DNA from: Spirochaetaceae bacterium
GTDB lineage: Bacteria > Spirochaetota > Spirochaetia > DSM-27196 > PWMO01
Length of the DNA: 14,866 nt
Reading direction: 5' to 3'
Assembly: GCA_003558175.1 (NCBI GenBank)
Contig: PWMO01000026.1
Coordinates: 1 to 14,866, forward strand
Below the pieces are notes generated by a model. That model saw nothing but the letters and a program-made list of their open reading frames with translations, was not told the origin of the DNA and did not search any database. Both the position numbers and the translations under genes were made by a program. Within the stretch, counting starts at the first letter, position 1, and every line of letters starts with the position of its first letter. Positions 6,282-14,383 of the stretch are shown here, piece by piece.

Positions 6282-9200
6282 TTACCGTTGGTGTTGCCGT
6301 TCGTGCTGCAGTTCAGGCCCCGGTTCATAATGCGACATGGCGGCGATCTTTGACAACAGCGCTCCGATCGATTCGACGTGCTCACTCGGTCGATCGCCAC
6401 AGTCCAACCAGTACGGCTCGCGCAGGTAACAGACGAACGCGTGAACCGGGTCTCCAAAGATCTCGCGCGCCGCCTCACGGTATAGCTCGATCTGCACCGC
6501 GTACTCGTCATCGATTACGGCGCGGCTGGTCTTGAAGTCAATCAGGATCCCACCGCGCTCATGGGCCACGAACAGGTCGATCTGCCCGTGCACCAGCAGC
6601 TGCGGTGCCTGCCGCGGCCGCATCACGAAGCCGTGCTCCACAACGCATTGCTGCCGTGTAGCGGGTGCCACGTGCCGACCGTACTCCGGAGAGGTAAAGA
6701 ACCGCTCCCCCAGCAACACGGCATCGCGCACCAGCTGCCGCTTTGCCTGCTCCCCGATGTCGGACGGCAGCACGTCGGCGGCCAGGCGCTCGAGCTCGGG
6801 CGCTTCAGGATCCAGATCGACTTCAGTATCCAGGCCGAAGCGCAGCCGCTGCTCTATCACCGCATGGCACAGCGTGCCAAACTCGGCTTCCAGTTCCCGT
6901 TCGGCAATCACGGCGTCACCGCCGAGTGCCGGCAGCTCACGGGGCTGCTCCGGACGGCGCGCGGCGGCCCAGAGCATATTCAGCTCGGTGGCGCTGTATT
7001 CGCGGCGTGGTGCGGCGCGCCGCACCACCGGCAGCGCACGATAGCGCAGCGCGGCGAGACCGCCGTCTACCGACACGCCACGCTGCCGCTGACGGTCAAG
7101 TTCGCTCTGCGCGACCTCGGGCATCAGCGACACCTGCACGATCGGGTGCGGCCGTGCCGCGTCGCTCGGCGCGTCCACGGACCGGGAGCCCCCGGGCGTC
7201 CCGTCCGTCAGGGCATCCGGCGACACCTCAAGTGCCGAGAGGATCATATTCAGGTGAGCGTTCTCGTTGGTTCGATTATTGCGATGAAAGTAGCCCGATA
7301 CCAGCAGATGGCATTCGGCTCGCGTCAGGGCAACGTAGAGCAGCCGCTTCGCTTCGGCGAGCGCCTTGCGGTCCTCTTCTTCCTTGCCCTGGGTGAAAAA
7401 CCAGTTCACCGCGCGCTTCTTCCCGACCTTCAGGGGTGACGGCAGGTTGAAAGTCAGGCCGTGCCGTTCGGAGAGATAATAGGTCGAGCTGCCGGTTCCC
7501 TCTGAGCGGCCGGTATTGCCGGAGTTGGCCAGAATTACAACCGGGAACTCGAGGCCCTTGGAGCGATGGATGGTCATGATCTGCACGCCGCGGCCGCCCT
7601 CCTGCACCACGTCGAGTTCAGGGTGGCGACCGTACTCTCCAAGGTTGGCACGAAACGCGTCGAGAAACTCAACAACCGGCAACGTGTCATAGCTTCGCGC
7701 GAAGGCGAAGAGGTGCTCGTAATACTCCAGGTACGGGTGATATCCGCTGCGGCGCAGCAGCGTGTAGCGGTAGCCCCAGTCAAACCAGATCCTGGAGATC
7801 AGCCACGAAACCGGCCGGCGGTCGATCCGGCTGCGGATGTCGGCGTACAGCAGCGCCCCCGCCCGGTAGCGCGCGCGCTGCTCGTCACTCAGCACGTGCA
7901 GAACGGACTCCGTCTCCGCCGGCTCGCAACCGGCGAACGGCTCGTCTTCGCGCAGCAGAATTTCGATCATTGCGTCGTCGTCGAGGTGTACCAGCGGAGA
8001 ACGCAGCAGCGCCGCGTACGCCTGTCGATCGTCGGGGTAGCAGGCAAGCTGCAGCAGCTGGTACAGATCGTACGCGGGGGCCTCCAGAAACAGGCTGCGC
8101 ACCGTCTGCGACTGGTACGGGATCCCAAACCTGCGAAACATGCGCTCGAACCGCATCTGATTGCCGGACGAACGAAACAGCAGCGCGATGTCGTCAAACC
8201 CGGCAGGTCTCGTCGCATTGCCGTCCACAACGGGTAGAGCCCGTTCGCGCACCACGCGCTCAATCCACTGCGCAACGGCGTACGCCTCAACGTCCTCATT
8301 GCGCAGCTGCTCCTCTTCGGCCTCCTCATCGCTCTCGCGGTACGGTTTGACAAGGATCTGCACCGTAGGTTCTATCCGCTGCTGAGCGCCTGCCTTGAGC
8401 GGAGCGAAGCGTGCCTCGTAGGGCTGCTCGGCATCGGCCATCACGCGCGGGAACAGCCGGTTGAAGAAATCGATCAGCTGCGGCTGACTGCGGTAGTTGT
8501 GCGCAAGCTCGATCGAACGTGACGCTTCGGGGACCGGGGACGCATTGCGGGCGAGCTCGCCGGAAAGCGCGCGAAACACGCTGACGTCGGCGCCGCGGAA
8601 ACGGTAGATCGACTGCTTGTCATCACCCACGAAGAAGAGCTTGTCCGGCTTGAGCCAGGCAGGATCGGGATCGGAGACGCGGTCCGTCGGCAAATCGACC
8701 GCCGGATCAAGTGCCAGCAGGTAGAGCAGCAGCTTCTGTCGCTCGTTGTTGTCCTGAAACTCGTCGATCATGATGAAGCGATACTTGCGATTGTAGAACT
8801 GCCGCAGCTGATGATCCTGCTGTAGCGCTGCGATTGCCATCTCCATCACGTCGCTGTAGGTCAGAAGTCCCTGCGCGCGCTTGGCGGCCTGCAGGCGCTG
8901 GTCGTAGTCTTGTACCATCAGGAGGAGGGCGTGCACATCGTCCTGCATCAACAGGGTCGCCCCGAGATTCTGAAGACTGTCGCAGAGGGCTCTCATCTCG
9001 TCCATGAGCTCCTTGAGGAGCACAACCTCTCCGGAAGCCTTGCCGCCGGGCTTGCGTATCGAGCGCAAACCGGAGACCAGTGCGAGCAGCTGCTGCAACT
9101 CCGCACCGTCGCGGTACGCCGTGAGCTCTAACCCCTGTGCCGCTTCTATGACCTTCGACGCCGCGCTGCTTCCGCCCGCCTCCAGCGTGGCGATCCGGGC

Positions 9201-9806
9201 GACCGTCTCCTCCAGAGCGGCCAGCGCGCGGTTGAACGCCTCGCGCAGAACCGTCTGCTGTGACGCGGCAATTGCGCCCGCGTCAACCGGACGCGTGATT
9301 ACCAGGAACTCGCCGGCGATCTTCACAAGGCAGTCGTGCCAGATCGAGGTGAAACCGTTGGCCGCGACAAACCGGGCAACCGGCTCGCGACTCAGATGCT
9401 CGAGCAGCACATCGAGGGCGACCTCTTCGGCCAGGCGGCGATACTCGTCTTCGTCGGTGCGGAAATCGGTGGTAACTCCAAACCGTGGCGCCGCGGAGCG
9501 GACCAGCTCGGCACAGAAGCTGTCAAGGGTAGAGATCGGCGCCCGATCGAAGGTTTCCAGCTGCCGGGAAATGAACTCGTTGTCTTGGATGGCGCGAAGG
9601 CGCGCGTGTATGCGCTCGTGCATCTCGGCGGCGGCTTTGCGGGTGAACGTGAGCGTCAGGATGGCACTGACCGGCGTGCGCAGATCGCGGACAAGCCGCA
9701 GGTAGCGTTCGGCCAGTACCGTGGTCTTGCCGGAGCCGGCACCGGCGGAGACAACGACGTTCCGCTGGGCGTCTACCGCCTGCCGCTGGTCTGTGTCAAA
9801 GGTCAT
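6282..9806 (-). CDS. addA: AddA-type helicase-nuclease (UvrD superfamily with C-terminal PD-(D/E)XK nuclease)
   Basis: The 1174-residue protein is the helicase subunit of the AddAB enzyme, which unwinds and degrades double-strand ends to load recombinase. All superfamily 1 motifs are present: Q-motif DQRQAV (6-11), Walker A AGAGSGKTT (21-29), Ia TLTFTRKAA (51-59), Ib STLDSFC (92-98), II MIDEFQD (346-352), III VGDDKQSIYRFRGAD (393-407), IV AHNYRSQPQL (435-444), V MTIHRSKGLEFP (744-755) and VI LLYVALTRAE (822-831). The nuclease at the end has HAVIE (981-985), GQID with Asp1077, IDFKTS with Asp1090 and Lys1092, and QIELY (1105-1109), all intact. Length fits the family. The start is ATG 9806 with GGAG nine bases upstream. 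It follows addB by 130 bp on the same strand. RecB is the alternative, but the AddB-like partner and absence of RecC/RecD favour AddA. Confidence 0.95.
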   Translation of the reverse strand: MTFDTDQRQAVDAQRNVVVSAGAGSGKTTVLAERYLRLVRDLRTPVSAILTLTFTRKAAAEMHERIHARLRAIQDNEFISRQLETFDRAPISTLDSFCAELVRSAAPRFGVTTDFRTDEDEYRRLAEEVALDVLLEHLSREPVARFVAANGFTSIWHDCLVKIAGEFLVITRPVDAGAIAASQQTVLREAFNRALAALEETVARIATLEAGGSSAASKVIEAAQGLELTAYRDGAELQQLLALVSGLRSIRKPGGKASGEVVLLKELMDEMRALCDSLQNLGATLLMQDDVHALLLMVQDYDQRLQAAKRAQGLLTYSDVMEMAIAALQQDHQLRQFYNRKYRFIMIDEFQDNNERQKLLLYLLALDPAVDLPTDRVSDPDPAWLKPDKLFFVGDDKQSIYRFRGADVSVFRALSGELARNASPVPEASRSIELAHNYRSQPQLIDFFNRLFPRVMADAEQPYEARFAPLKAGAQQRIEPTVQILVKPYRESDEEAEEEQLRNEDVEAYAVAQWIERVVRERALPVVDGNATRPAGFDDIALLFRSSGNQMRFERMFRRFGIPYQSQTVRSLFLEAPAYDLYQLLQLACYPDDRQAYAALLRSPLVHLDDDAMIEILLREDEPFAGCEPAETESVLHVLSDEQRARYRAGALLYADIRSRIDRRPVSWLISRIWFDWGYRYTLLRRSGYHPYLEYYEHLFAFARSYDTLPVVEFLDAFRANLGEYGRHPELDVVQEGGRGVQIMTIHRSKGLEFPVVILANSGNTGRSEGTGSSTYYLSERHGLTFNLPSPLKVGKKRAVNWFFTQGKEEEDRKALAEAKRLLYVALTRAECHLLVSGYFHRNNRTNENAHLNMILSALEVSPDALTDGTPGGSRSVDAPSDAARPHPIVQVSLMPEVAQSELDRQRQRGVSVDGGLAALRYRALPVVRRAAPRREYSATELNMLWAAARRPEQPRELPALGGDAVIAERELEAEFGTLCHAVIEQRLRFGLDTEVDLDPEAPELERLAADVLPSDIGEQAKRQLVRDAVLLGERFFTSPEYGRHVAPATRQQCVVEHGFVMRPRQAPQLLVHGQIDLFVAHERGGILIDFKTSRAVIDDEYAVQIELYREAAREIFGDPVHAFVCYLREPYWLDCGDRPSEHVESIGALLSKIAAMSHYEPGPELQHERQHQR

Positions 9807-9936
9807 CTCTCTGTTCTCCGGCAGCCTGTCTGGATTTCAGGCACCATTCACCTCTGCTGTTATCACCCATCATCACCCGCGCGCGCATTCGGGCGCTCAT
9901 CCGCTCGCTCCCTCGGGCCACTCGTTCCCCGCCCGC
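9807..9936 (-). other. 130-bp addB-addA gap with a possible 34-codon leader ORF
   Basis: The gap is unusually long for an addBA pair. On the reverse strand an ATG at 9900 with GGGAG seven bases upstream opens a 34-codon frame that ends at 9796, overlapping the addA start by 11 bases. Its peptide begins MSARMRARVMMGDN. The overlap would allow translational coupling to addA, but nothing proves it is translated. No promoter or terminator is evident. Confidence 0.2.
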
Positions 9937-12738
9937 TCAGTCCACCGCGAACCGCGCCCGACAGATGCCGCGGAAACGGCAGTCGGCACAGCCTCCCACC
10001 GGATCGGGAAACCGATAATCGCCCCGCCGCAGCCCATCGGCAACCGACGAGGCGCAGCGTCGGACGAACTGCAACAGCGCTTCACGCCGTTCGTCGCTTA
10101 TGCGTGCGCGTGAATCGTCGGGATCGATGATCGTTCGTATCTCGCCGTGCTCCACCAGGTAGTAGCAGGCGCGTTCCACCCGCCGCCCCTCCTGCTCCAC
10201 CAGCAGGGCGTAGAGCAACAGCTGCACGGTCTCGATGCGGGAGGTATCTTCCCCACGGCCGACGGCCGCTGTGCGCGACACGCTGCCCCTGCGCTTGTAG
10301 TCAACCACCATCCAGCTGTCATCGTTCGGGAGGCTGCTCAGCCGGTCCACCCTTCCGCTCACTGTGACTGAACCGTCGTCCAGCGGGCAGCTCAAGGTGC
10401 GTTCGGTCTCTGCGATGTGCTGCACGCCAAACTTCTCTACTTCAGCTTCCAGGATGCGCTGCACGCCGTCACGGGTCAGGCGGCGTACCACCTCCAGCAC
10501 GGGCGCGGGAATCGTTCGCAGCGCATCCCGCGTCAGCCGCTCGTCATAGAGGGTATCTTCCAGCACCCCAAACGCCTCTTCCAGCCTTCCCTCATCCAGC
10601 AACGGATCCTGCTCGGCAAGCCGCCGGTACAGCGTCTCGAGCACCGCGTGCTGGTAGCTTCCCACGTCACGCGCCGGTTGCGGATCGACCACAAAGCCCG
10701 GCTCTTCGATGCGCAACACGTGCCCCAGCAGGTGGCCGAACGGACAGGCGCGATAGCTGTCGATGCGCGTTGCCGAGAGCGCCAGCGGGGGAGTAGCCGA
10801 CGGTGCGGCGCTCCCTTCGCCGCGGCGTTGCGAACGGCGCAGCAGGCGGTCACGCAGCGCTCCCTGCGGAACCACCTCGCGGGCAAAATCGGTTGCACGC
10901 GCCACGAAGCCGGTTTGTTCGAGGTGGCTGATCCCCGTCAGCTGCGCGGGGTAGATGCACGGAGGCAGGGCCTTCAGTCCGGCGGCCCATAGGTCGCGCT
11001 CGGTGTGGTAGGGGTCAGGCGCGGAGCCGGGCTGAGCGGCGGGTTGGGCGGCGGCCGGTTCCAGACTGCCGGGATCGGGTGCATCCCGCACATCGAGACG
11101 CCCGGCGGCGAAACGGGGTCCGGCAAAGCTCTCCAGGCTGCAGGAGAACCGCACGTCGGCTCCGGAGATGTGGTACGCGTGCAGAAACGCATCGGAGAAG
11201 TCCTGTTCGGGAAGATCCAGCGACTGCCGCAGGTCTTCGCGCAGAAAACTGAACGGGTTCTCCAGCACGCGCGTGCCGTCGTGCGACGCGTTGACCACAA
11301 AGTGATACGCCGGACGGATTCCGGCGGCAACCCGGTACGGGTAGACCGAGACGGCGCTGCCGTGCTGCCGCGAGACATAGGGGGTCTGCTCGAGCAGGTT
11401 CAGCCAGAGCGGGTAGGCGCGTTCGATCGGCGAGCCCAGCAGGGCCTCGGCGGCGGCAAGTTGCTTGAGCTCGTCCATCGCTCGCTGGAAGGCAGCGAGA
11501 TTTGCTTCTTCCCAGCGGTCGGTATCGAGAAACCGTCTGAGAAACGCTACCAGCAGCGTACGCAGCTCCCCCGCGCCGGAGGCCGCGACAATCTTGACGA
11601 GCGCGTCACGCAGCGCGATGTAGTATGACCGCAACGCCTTGGTCTGCTCTCGATCAGCAGACGAATAGGCGATAGCGCGCAGCCATTGGTCGCGGACGGC
11701 GCTGTTACCGGCCGCACCCGCGGCCGAACCAAGACCGCGCTTCAAGCAGCCGCCGTCGATCCCGGCACGGATGAGGGCCCGAATCAAGTCCGGCGAAATC
11801 CAGGGAATGGCGTGATCGAGGAGCAGACCGCGCAGCGCGCCAAAGCTGAAATCGCCGGCTACCAGCGTGGCGATGCCGCGAAACAGCCGCCCCGCTCCGT
11901 ACTCCGACAGCGGTCTGCCGCGATGCAGATGCAGCGGTATGGCGTGCAACTCAGCGTAGCGCTGCAGAAACGGCTCGTACGCTTCCAGCTCCGCCACGGT
12001 TATCACAATCTCCGTCGGGTCAACTCCTTCGTCAAGCAAGCGCTCCACCTGCGACAGAACCTGGTGGACTTCCTGGTGTGCGTTCGCGTGTCGGTAGAGG
12101 GGTGCGTGCGGGTAGCCACCGGGCAAGGTGTACGTTGACACGTTGGGCTGCCGTTCGAGATCGGCGGCAAACTCCCGATGGTCGGCGATCAGTTCCGGAA
12201 AGACAACCGAATGCGGCTCCCGCGGCGCCGCGATCTGCGACCGTTCCCATCCCGGTTCGAACAGACCTGCTTCATCCAGAAACCGTCGATAGCGCGCGGC
12301 GACATCCGTCAGATCGAGCAGCGTTTCATTCCGCTGCGAACCGGTCCCCACCCGCTGTTCGAGCGAATGCAGCAGCGGTAGCGCGCGCTGCAGCATACCG
12401 GCAAACGCGACCGAGTTCTCCTTAAACGCAGGCTGTACCAGGGCACGCAGAAACGGCCGGCGACGGTTCTCCTGCAGCAGCCGCTCGCAGAAGACCCGGC
12501 GCAGCATCGCGTTGATTGGGCGACGGTCACTGCGGATCTGAAACACCCCTTCCTTGAACGCGTCCCATGAAACTATGCGTCCGGTGGAAAGCGCGCGTTG
12601 GGGCCCCCTGGTAACCGCCCGACGGCGCCAGAAGCGCGCCGCTACCTCGGAGGGAAACACCAGCACGGTCCGGCCGTCGGAGATGCGATCGAGAAGCTCG
12701 TTTTCCATAACTGCGTACGGCAGGCCTTCGCTACTCAC
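9937..12738 (-). CDS. addB: AddB-type subunit with iron-sulfur PD-(D/E)XK nuclease
   Basis: The 933-residue protein is the partner of AddA. Its C-terminal nuclease is recognisable: SATRIDSYRACPF (655-667) with Cys665, His697 in SYQHAVLE, Asp798 in GRVDRL, Asp813 and Lys815 in VVDYKRR, and Gln839/Tyr843 in VQLLLY. The closing cysteines Cys917, Cys920 and Cys926 (C-x2-C-x5-C) plus Cys665 form the 4Fe-4S staple known from AddB. The N-terminal two thirds are a divergent, inactivated helicase-like part. The usual Walker A position reads DGRTVLVFPSEVAARF, with no GxxGxGK(T/S), so no ATP binding is expected. Residues ~550-580 are a Pro/Ala-rich linker. GTG 12738 is preferred because a -10-like hexamer lies just before it; ATG 12708 is the alternative and would drop ten residues. 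It is the first gene of the addB-addA-membrane protein unit. Confidence 0.88.
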   Translation of the reverse strand: MSSEGLPYAVMENELLDRISDGRTVLVFPSEVAARFWRRRAVTRGPQRALSTGRIVSWDAFKEGVFQIRSDRRPINAMLRRVFCERLLQENRRRPFLRALVQPAFKENSVAFAGMLQRALPLLHSLEQRVGTGSQRNETLLDLTDVAARYRRFLDEAGLFEPGWERSQIAAPREPHSVVFPELIADHREFAADLERQPNVSTYTLPGGYPHAPLYRHANAHQEVHQVLSQVERLLDEGVDPTEIVITVAELEAYEPFLQRYAELHAIPLHLHRGRPLSEYGAGRLFRGIATLVAGDFSFGALRGLLLDHAIPWISPDLIRALIRAGIDGGCLKRGLGSAAGAAGNSAVRDQWLRAIAYSSADREQTKALRSYYIALRDALVKIVAASGAGELRTLLVAFLRRFLDTDRWEEANLAAFQRAMDELKQLAAAEALLGSPIERAYPLWLNLLEQTPYVSRQHGSAVSVYPYRVAAGIRPAYHFVVNASHDGTRVLENPFSFLREDLRQSLDLPEQDFSDAFLHAYHISGADVRFSCSLESFAGPRFAAGRLDVRDAPDPGSLEPAAAQPAAQPGSAPDPYHTERDLWAAGLKALPPCIYPAQLTGISHLEQTGFVARATDFAREVVPQGALRDRLLRRSQRRGEGSAAPSATPPLALSATRIDSYRACPFGHLLGHVLRIEEPGFVVDPQPARDVGSYQHAVLETLYRRLAEQDPLLDEGRLEEAFGVLEDTLYDERLTRDALRTIPAPVLEVVRRLTRDGVQRILEAEVEKFGVQHIAETERTLSCPLDDGSVTVSGRVDRLSSLPNDDSWMVVDYKRRGSVSRTAAVGRGEDTSRIETVQLLLYALLVEQEGRRVERACYYLVEHGEIRTIIDPDDSRARISDERREALLQFVRRCASSVADGLRRGDYRFPDPVGGCADCRFRGICRARFAVD

Positions 12739-12745
12739 GGCTGCC

Positions 12746-12751
12746 AGTGTA
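12746..12751 (-). promoter_or_regulatory. Putative -10 of addB, next to its GTG start
   Basis: TACACT on the reverse strand lies seven bases before GTG 12738. No convincing -35 and no Shine-Dalgarno site are seen. The spacing again predicts a leaderless mRNA. It sits in the 61-bp gap shared with the divergent 77-residue gene. Confidence 0.35.
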
Positions 12752-12799
12752 AACCAGGATGGCGCAAATGCCGATAGGGAATACAGGGAGAGATAGCAT

Positions 12800-13033
12800 A
12801 TGTCCGGGCCATACTACATGAAACAGTTTCGAGTGAAGGGTGTTTCGGGGGTAGAGACCTACCTCAGGCTCATCGGTGAGAATACCGAAGGCTATGTGAT
12901 CCTGATTACCAGCATCAGCGAGACCGGCGTCAGAGAGACCGAAGAAACAATCAGTCGCCACCTTTTTGACGCCTGCATCAGAACCGGCTACCTGAGCGAA
13001 TGCCCCGAACCGGTAGCGGCGCACATTGCGTAA
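12800..13033 (+). CDS. 77-residue protein of unknown function, divergent from addB
   Basis: I do not recognise a family. The ATG at 12800 has AGGGAGAG (12785-12792 region) about eight bases upstream, which supports it over the in-frame ATG at 12818. The protein has no signal peptide or membrane helix. It alternates short hydrophobic strands (YLRLI, GYVILITSIS) with an amphipathic helix (RETEETISRHLFDACIRTGY), suggesting a small alpha/beta fold. It contains two cysteines. Codon use looks like the neighbours, which argues that it is a real gene. It shares a 61-bp divergent promoter region with addB and is convergent with the secreted-protein gene, 31 bp away. Confidence 0.7.
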   Translation: MSGPYYMKQFRVKGVSGVETYLRLIGENTEGYVILITSISETGVRETEETISRHLFDACIRTGYLSECPEPVAAHIA

Positions 13034-13064
13034 TAACCGGAAAGCGGTGCGCGACTGATCGACA

Positions 13065-13601
13065 CTAATCGTCTTCGAACAGCCGATCGAGGCGACCGCG
13101 ATTGGCCCGCACCGCGGCAACGTCTTCCGGCGGAGCGTCGTGAAAATCCTCCATCATGCCCATCGAACGTTGAATCTCCTGGCGCATCATCTGTTTCTGT
13201 TCCGGGGTGAGGTACGGAAGCCGGTCGATCTCGTCCATCTGCCGGCGCATCTCTTGCTGTAATTCAGGAGCGTGATCGCCCATCTGCATCGAACCGTAGG
13301 CGTGCATGATTCTTGAGCCGAGCTGCGCCCACTGGTCGCCGCTGGAGAATCCATGCCGGCCAATGATACGCCGAATCTCGGCGTTGTCACGAGCAGCACG
13401 CGCGAAGCTCTCGTACAGATCCGAGTCGTCGAAGTCGTCGTCATCGCCGTACAGATCCGCTTGAGCCTCTCCCCAGCGCTCGATCTCTTCCATGGAATCC
13501 GCCCAGCGGTTGATGGTGGAGCGATCCAGCGGCTGCCCGAATGCCACCCCGTGCACCAGAACCAGGACGACTATCACCGCGAGTACCCATATCCGTTTCA
13601 T
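13065..13601 (-). CDS. Secreted or periplasmic Asp/Met/Gln-rich protein of unknown function
   Basis: The 178-residue protein begins with a clear signal peptide: MKRIW, a hydrophobic core to residue 20, and a likely cleavage after AFG (22), before QPLDR. The mature part is helical and acidic. It has an aspartate run DDDDFDD (~53-59), then Met/Gln-rich helices with LTPEQKQMMRQEIQ (~132-145) that loosely recall small periplasmic stress proteins with an LTxxQ motif. I do not claim membership. No lipobox cysteine is present. The start is ATG 13601 because GGAGGTGAT lies right before it; an upstream in-frame ATG at 13613 is weaker. It follows alkA by 74 bp on the same strand but has its own extended -10. 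Confidence 0.8.
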   Translation of the reverse strand: MKRIWVLAVIVVLVLVHGVAFGQPLDRSTINRWADSMEEIERWGEAQADLYGDDDDFDDSDLYESFARAARDNAEIRRIIGRHGFSSGDQWAQLGSRIMHAYGSMQMGDHAPELQQEMRRQMDEIDRLPYLTPEQKQMMRQEIQRSMGMMEDFHDAPPEDVAAVRANRGRLDRLFEDD

Positions 13602-13602
13602 A

Positions 13603-13611
13603 ATCACCTCC
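13603..13611 (-). promoter_or_regulatory. Near-perfect Shine-Dalgarno site of the secreted-protein gene
   Basis: GGAGGTGAT on the reverse strand matches nine bases of the anti-Shine-Dalgarno complement, with GGAGG five bases before ATG 13601. It fixes the start and suggests strong translation. Confidence 0.8.
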
Positions 13612-13621
13612 ACCTCAGGCT

Positions 13622-13648
13622 ATTGTATCATGATCACCCACTGTATCA
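13622..13648 (-). promoter_or_regulatory. Extended -10 promoter with a repeated TGATACA element
   Basis: On the reverse strand TGA then TACAAT (13630-13622) is an extended -10 about 20 bases before the ATG. TGATACA occurs twice (13624-13630 and 13642-13648), 18 bp apart, with TGATCA between. No -35 consensus is seen, as expected for an extended -10. The second copy could be an alternative promoter or a regulator site. Confidence 0.45.
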
Positions 13649-13675
13649 CGTCGACGGTCCGGAATTCAAAACAAC

Positions 13676-14383
13676 CTAATACACAACCGGCTCGACGTCG
13701 AGATCGCGCCAGATGTACCAGGTCGCCACCGTTCGCCACGGACGCCAGCGCTCGGCATGCTGCCGCAGCCAGGCTTTGCGCGCTTCCAGCCGTGCGCGAG
13801 ACGCTGCACGCTTTGCGGCGAGCGATGCACTGCTTGCCGCCTCGCCACTACTGCGGGCATGGTCGAGCGGTTCCTGATCAAAACCGTACAGACGAGCGGC
13901 AGCGTTCACCAGCCCGATGTCACCGAGCGGCAGGACGTCGGGTCGGTGCAGGTGAAAGATGAGCAGCATGTCGGCGGTCCACGGACCCACGCCGCGCAGC
14001 GCAGTCAGCTCGGCATGCACGTCCGAGTCGGTCCTGTTGTGCCAGGACTCCGGATCAACGGCACCGTCCACGAACGCCTGCGCGATGCCGCGCACGGAGA
14101 TCGCCTTCTGAGTGGAGAGGCCCACCGCCCGTAACTCACTCACGTTCGCCTCGGCAAGCGAGTCGGGAGAAAACTCCGCGTACGCATCGGTAAGGCGACG
14201 CCAGATCGCATCGGCTGCAGCAACCGAAATCTGCTGCCCCACAATAGCGTTTATCAGGGTGCGGAACGCATCTCCGCTGCCGCGCAGCCGCTCGGAGCGG
14301 TGACGGTCGACCAGGGCCGTCATTACCGGATCGCGGCCCTTGAGTTCATCGCACGCCCGATCCCACCACGAAATTTGCCGCAT
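13676..14383 (-). CDS. alkA: AlkA-type DNA-3-methyladenine glycosylase II (HhH-GPD)
   Basis: The 235-residue protein excises alkylated bases such as 3-methyladenine. It belongs to the helix-hairpin-helix GPD superfamily. The N-terminal part has DAFRTLINAIVGQQISVAAADAIW (~38-61), typical of the family. The hairpin LRGVGPWTADM is at 129-139 and the catalytic aspartate is probably Asp155 in LPLGDIGL. The C-terminal RPWRTVATWYIWR (214-226) is the conserved closing helix. It lacks the extra N-terminal domain of E. coli AlkA, so it is a short form. An Ala/Ser/Arg-rich insertion of about 25 residues (~177-203) precedes the last helices and is unusual. The start is ATG 14383 with GAGGAG close upstream (spacing only 3-4). 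No iron-sulfur cysteines are present, which excludes MutY/Nth. Confidence 0.93.
   Translation of the reverse strand: MRQISWWDRACDELKGRDPVMTALVDRHRSERLRGSGDAFRTLINAIVGQQISVAAADAIWRRLTDAYAEFSPDSLAEANVSELRAVGLSTQKAISVRGIAQAFVDGAVDPESWHNRTDSDVHAELTALRGVGPWTADMLLIFHLHRPDVLPLGDIGLVNAAARLYGFDQEPLDHARSSGEAASSASLAAKRAASRARLEARKAWLRQHAERWRPWRTVATWYIWRDLDVEPVVY

Noticed and set aside
6561..7439. Open frame of 292 codons on the plus strand inside addA
   Set aside because: It is antisense to the addA nuclease and motif VI region, which is clearly coding. There is no supporting start site or family match.
9336..10130. Open frame of 264 codons on the plus strand across the addA start and addB end
   Set aside because: It is antisense to two real genes and reads as a shadow of high third-position GC.
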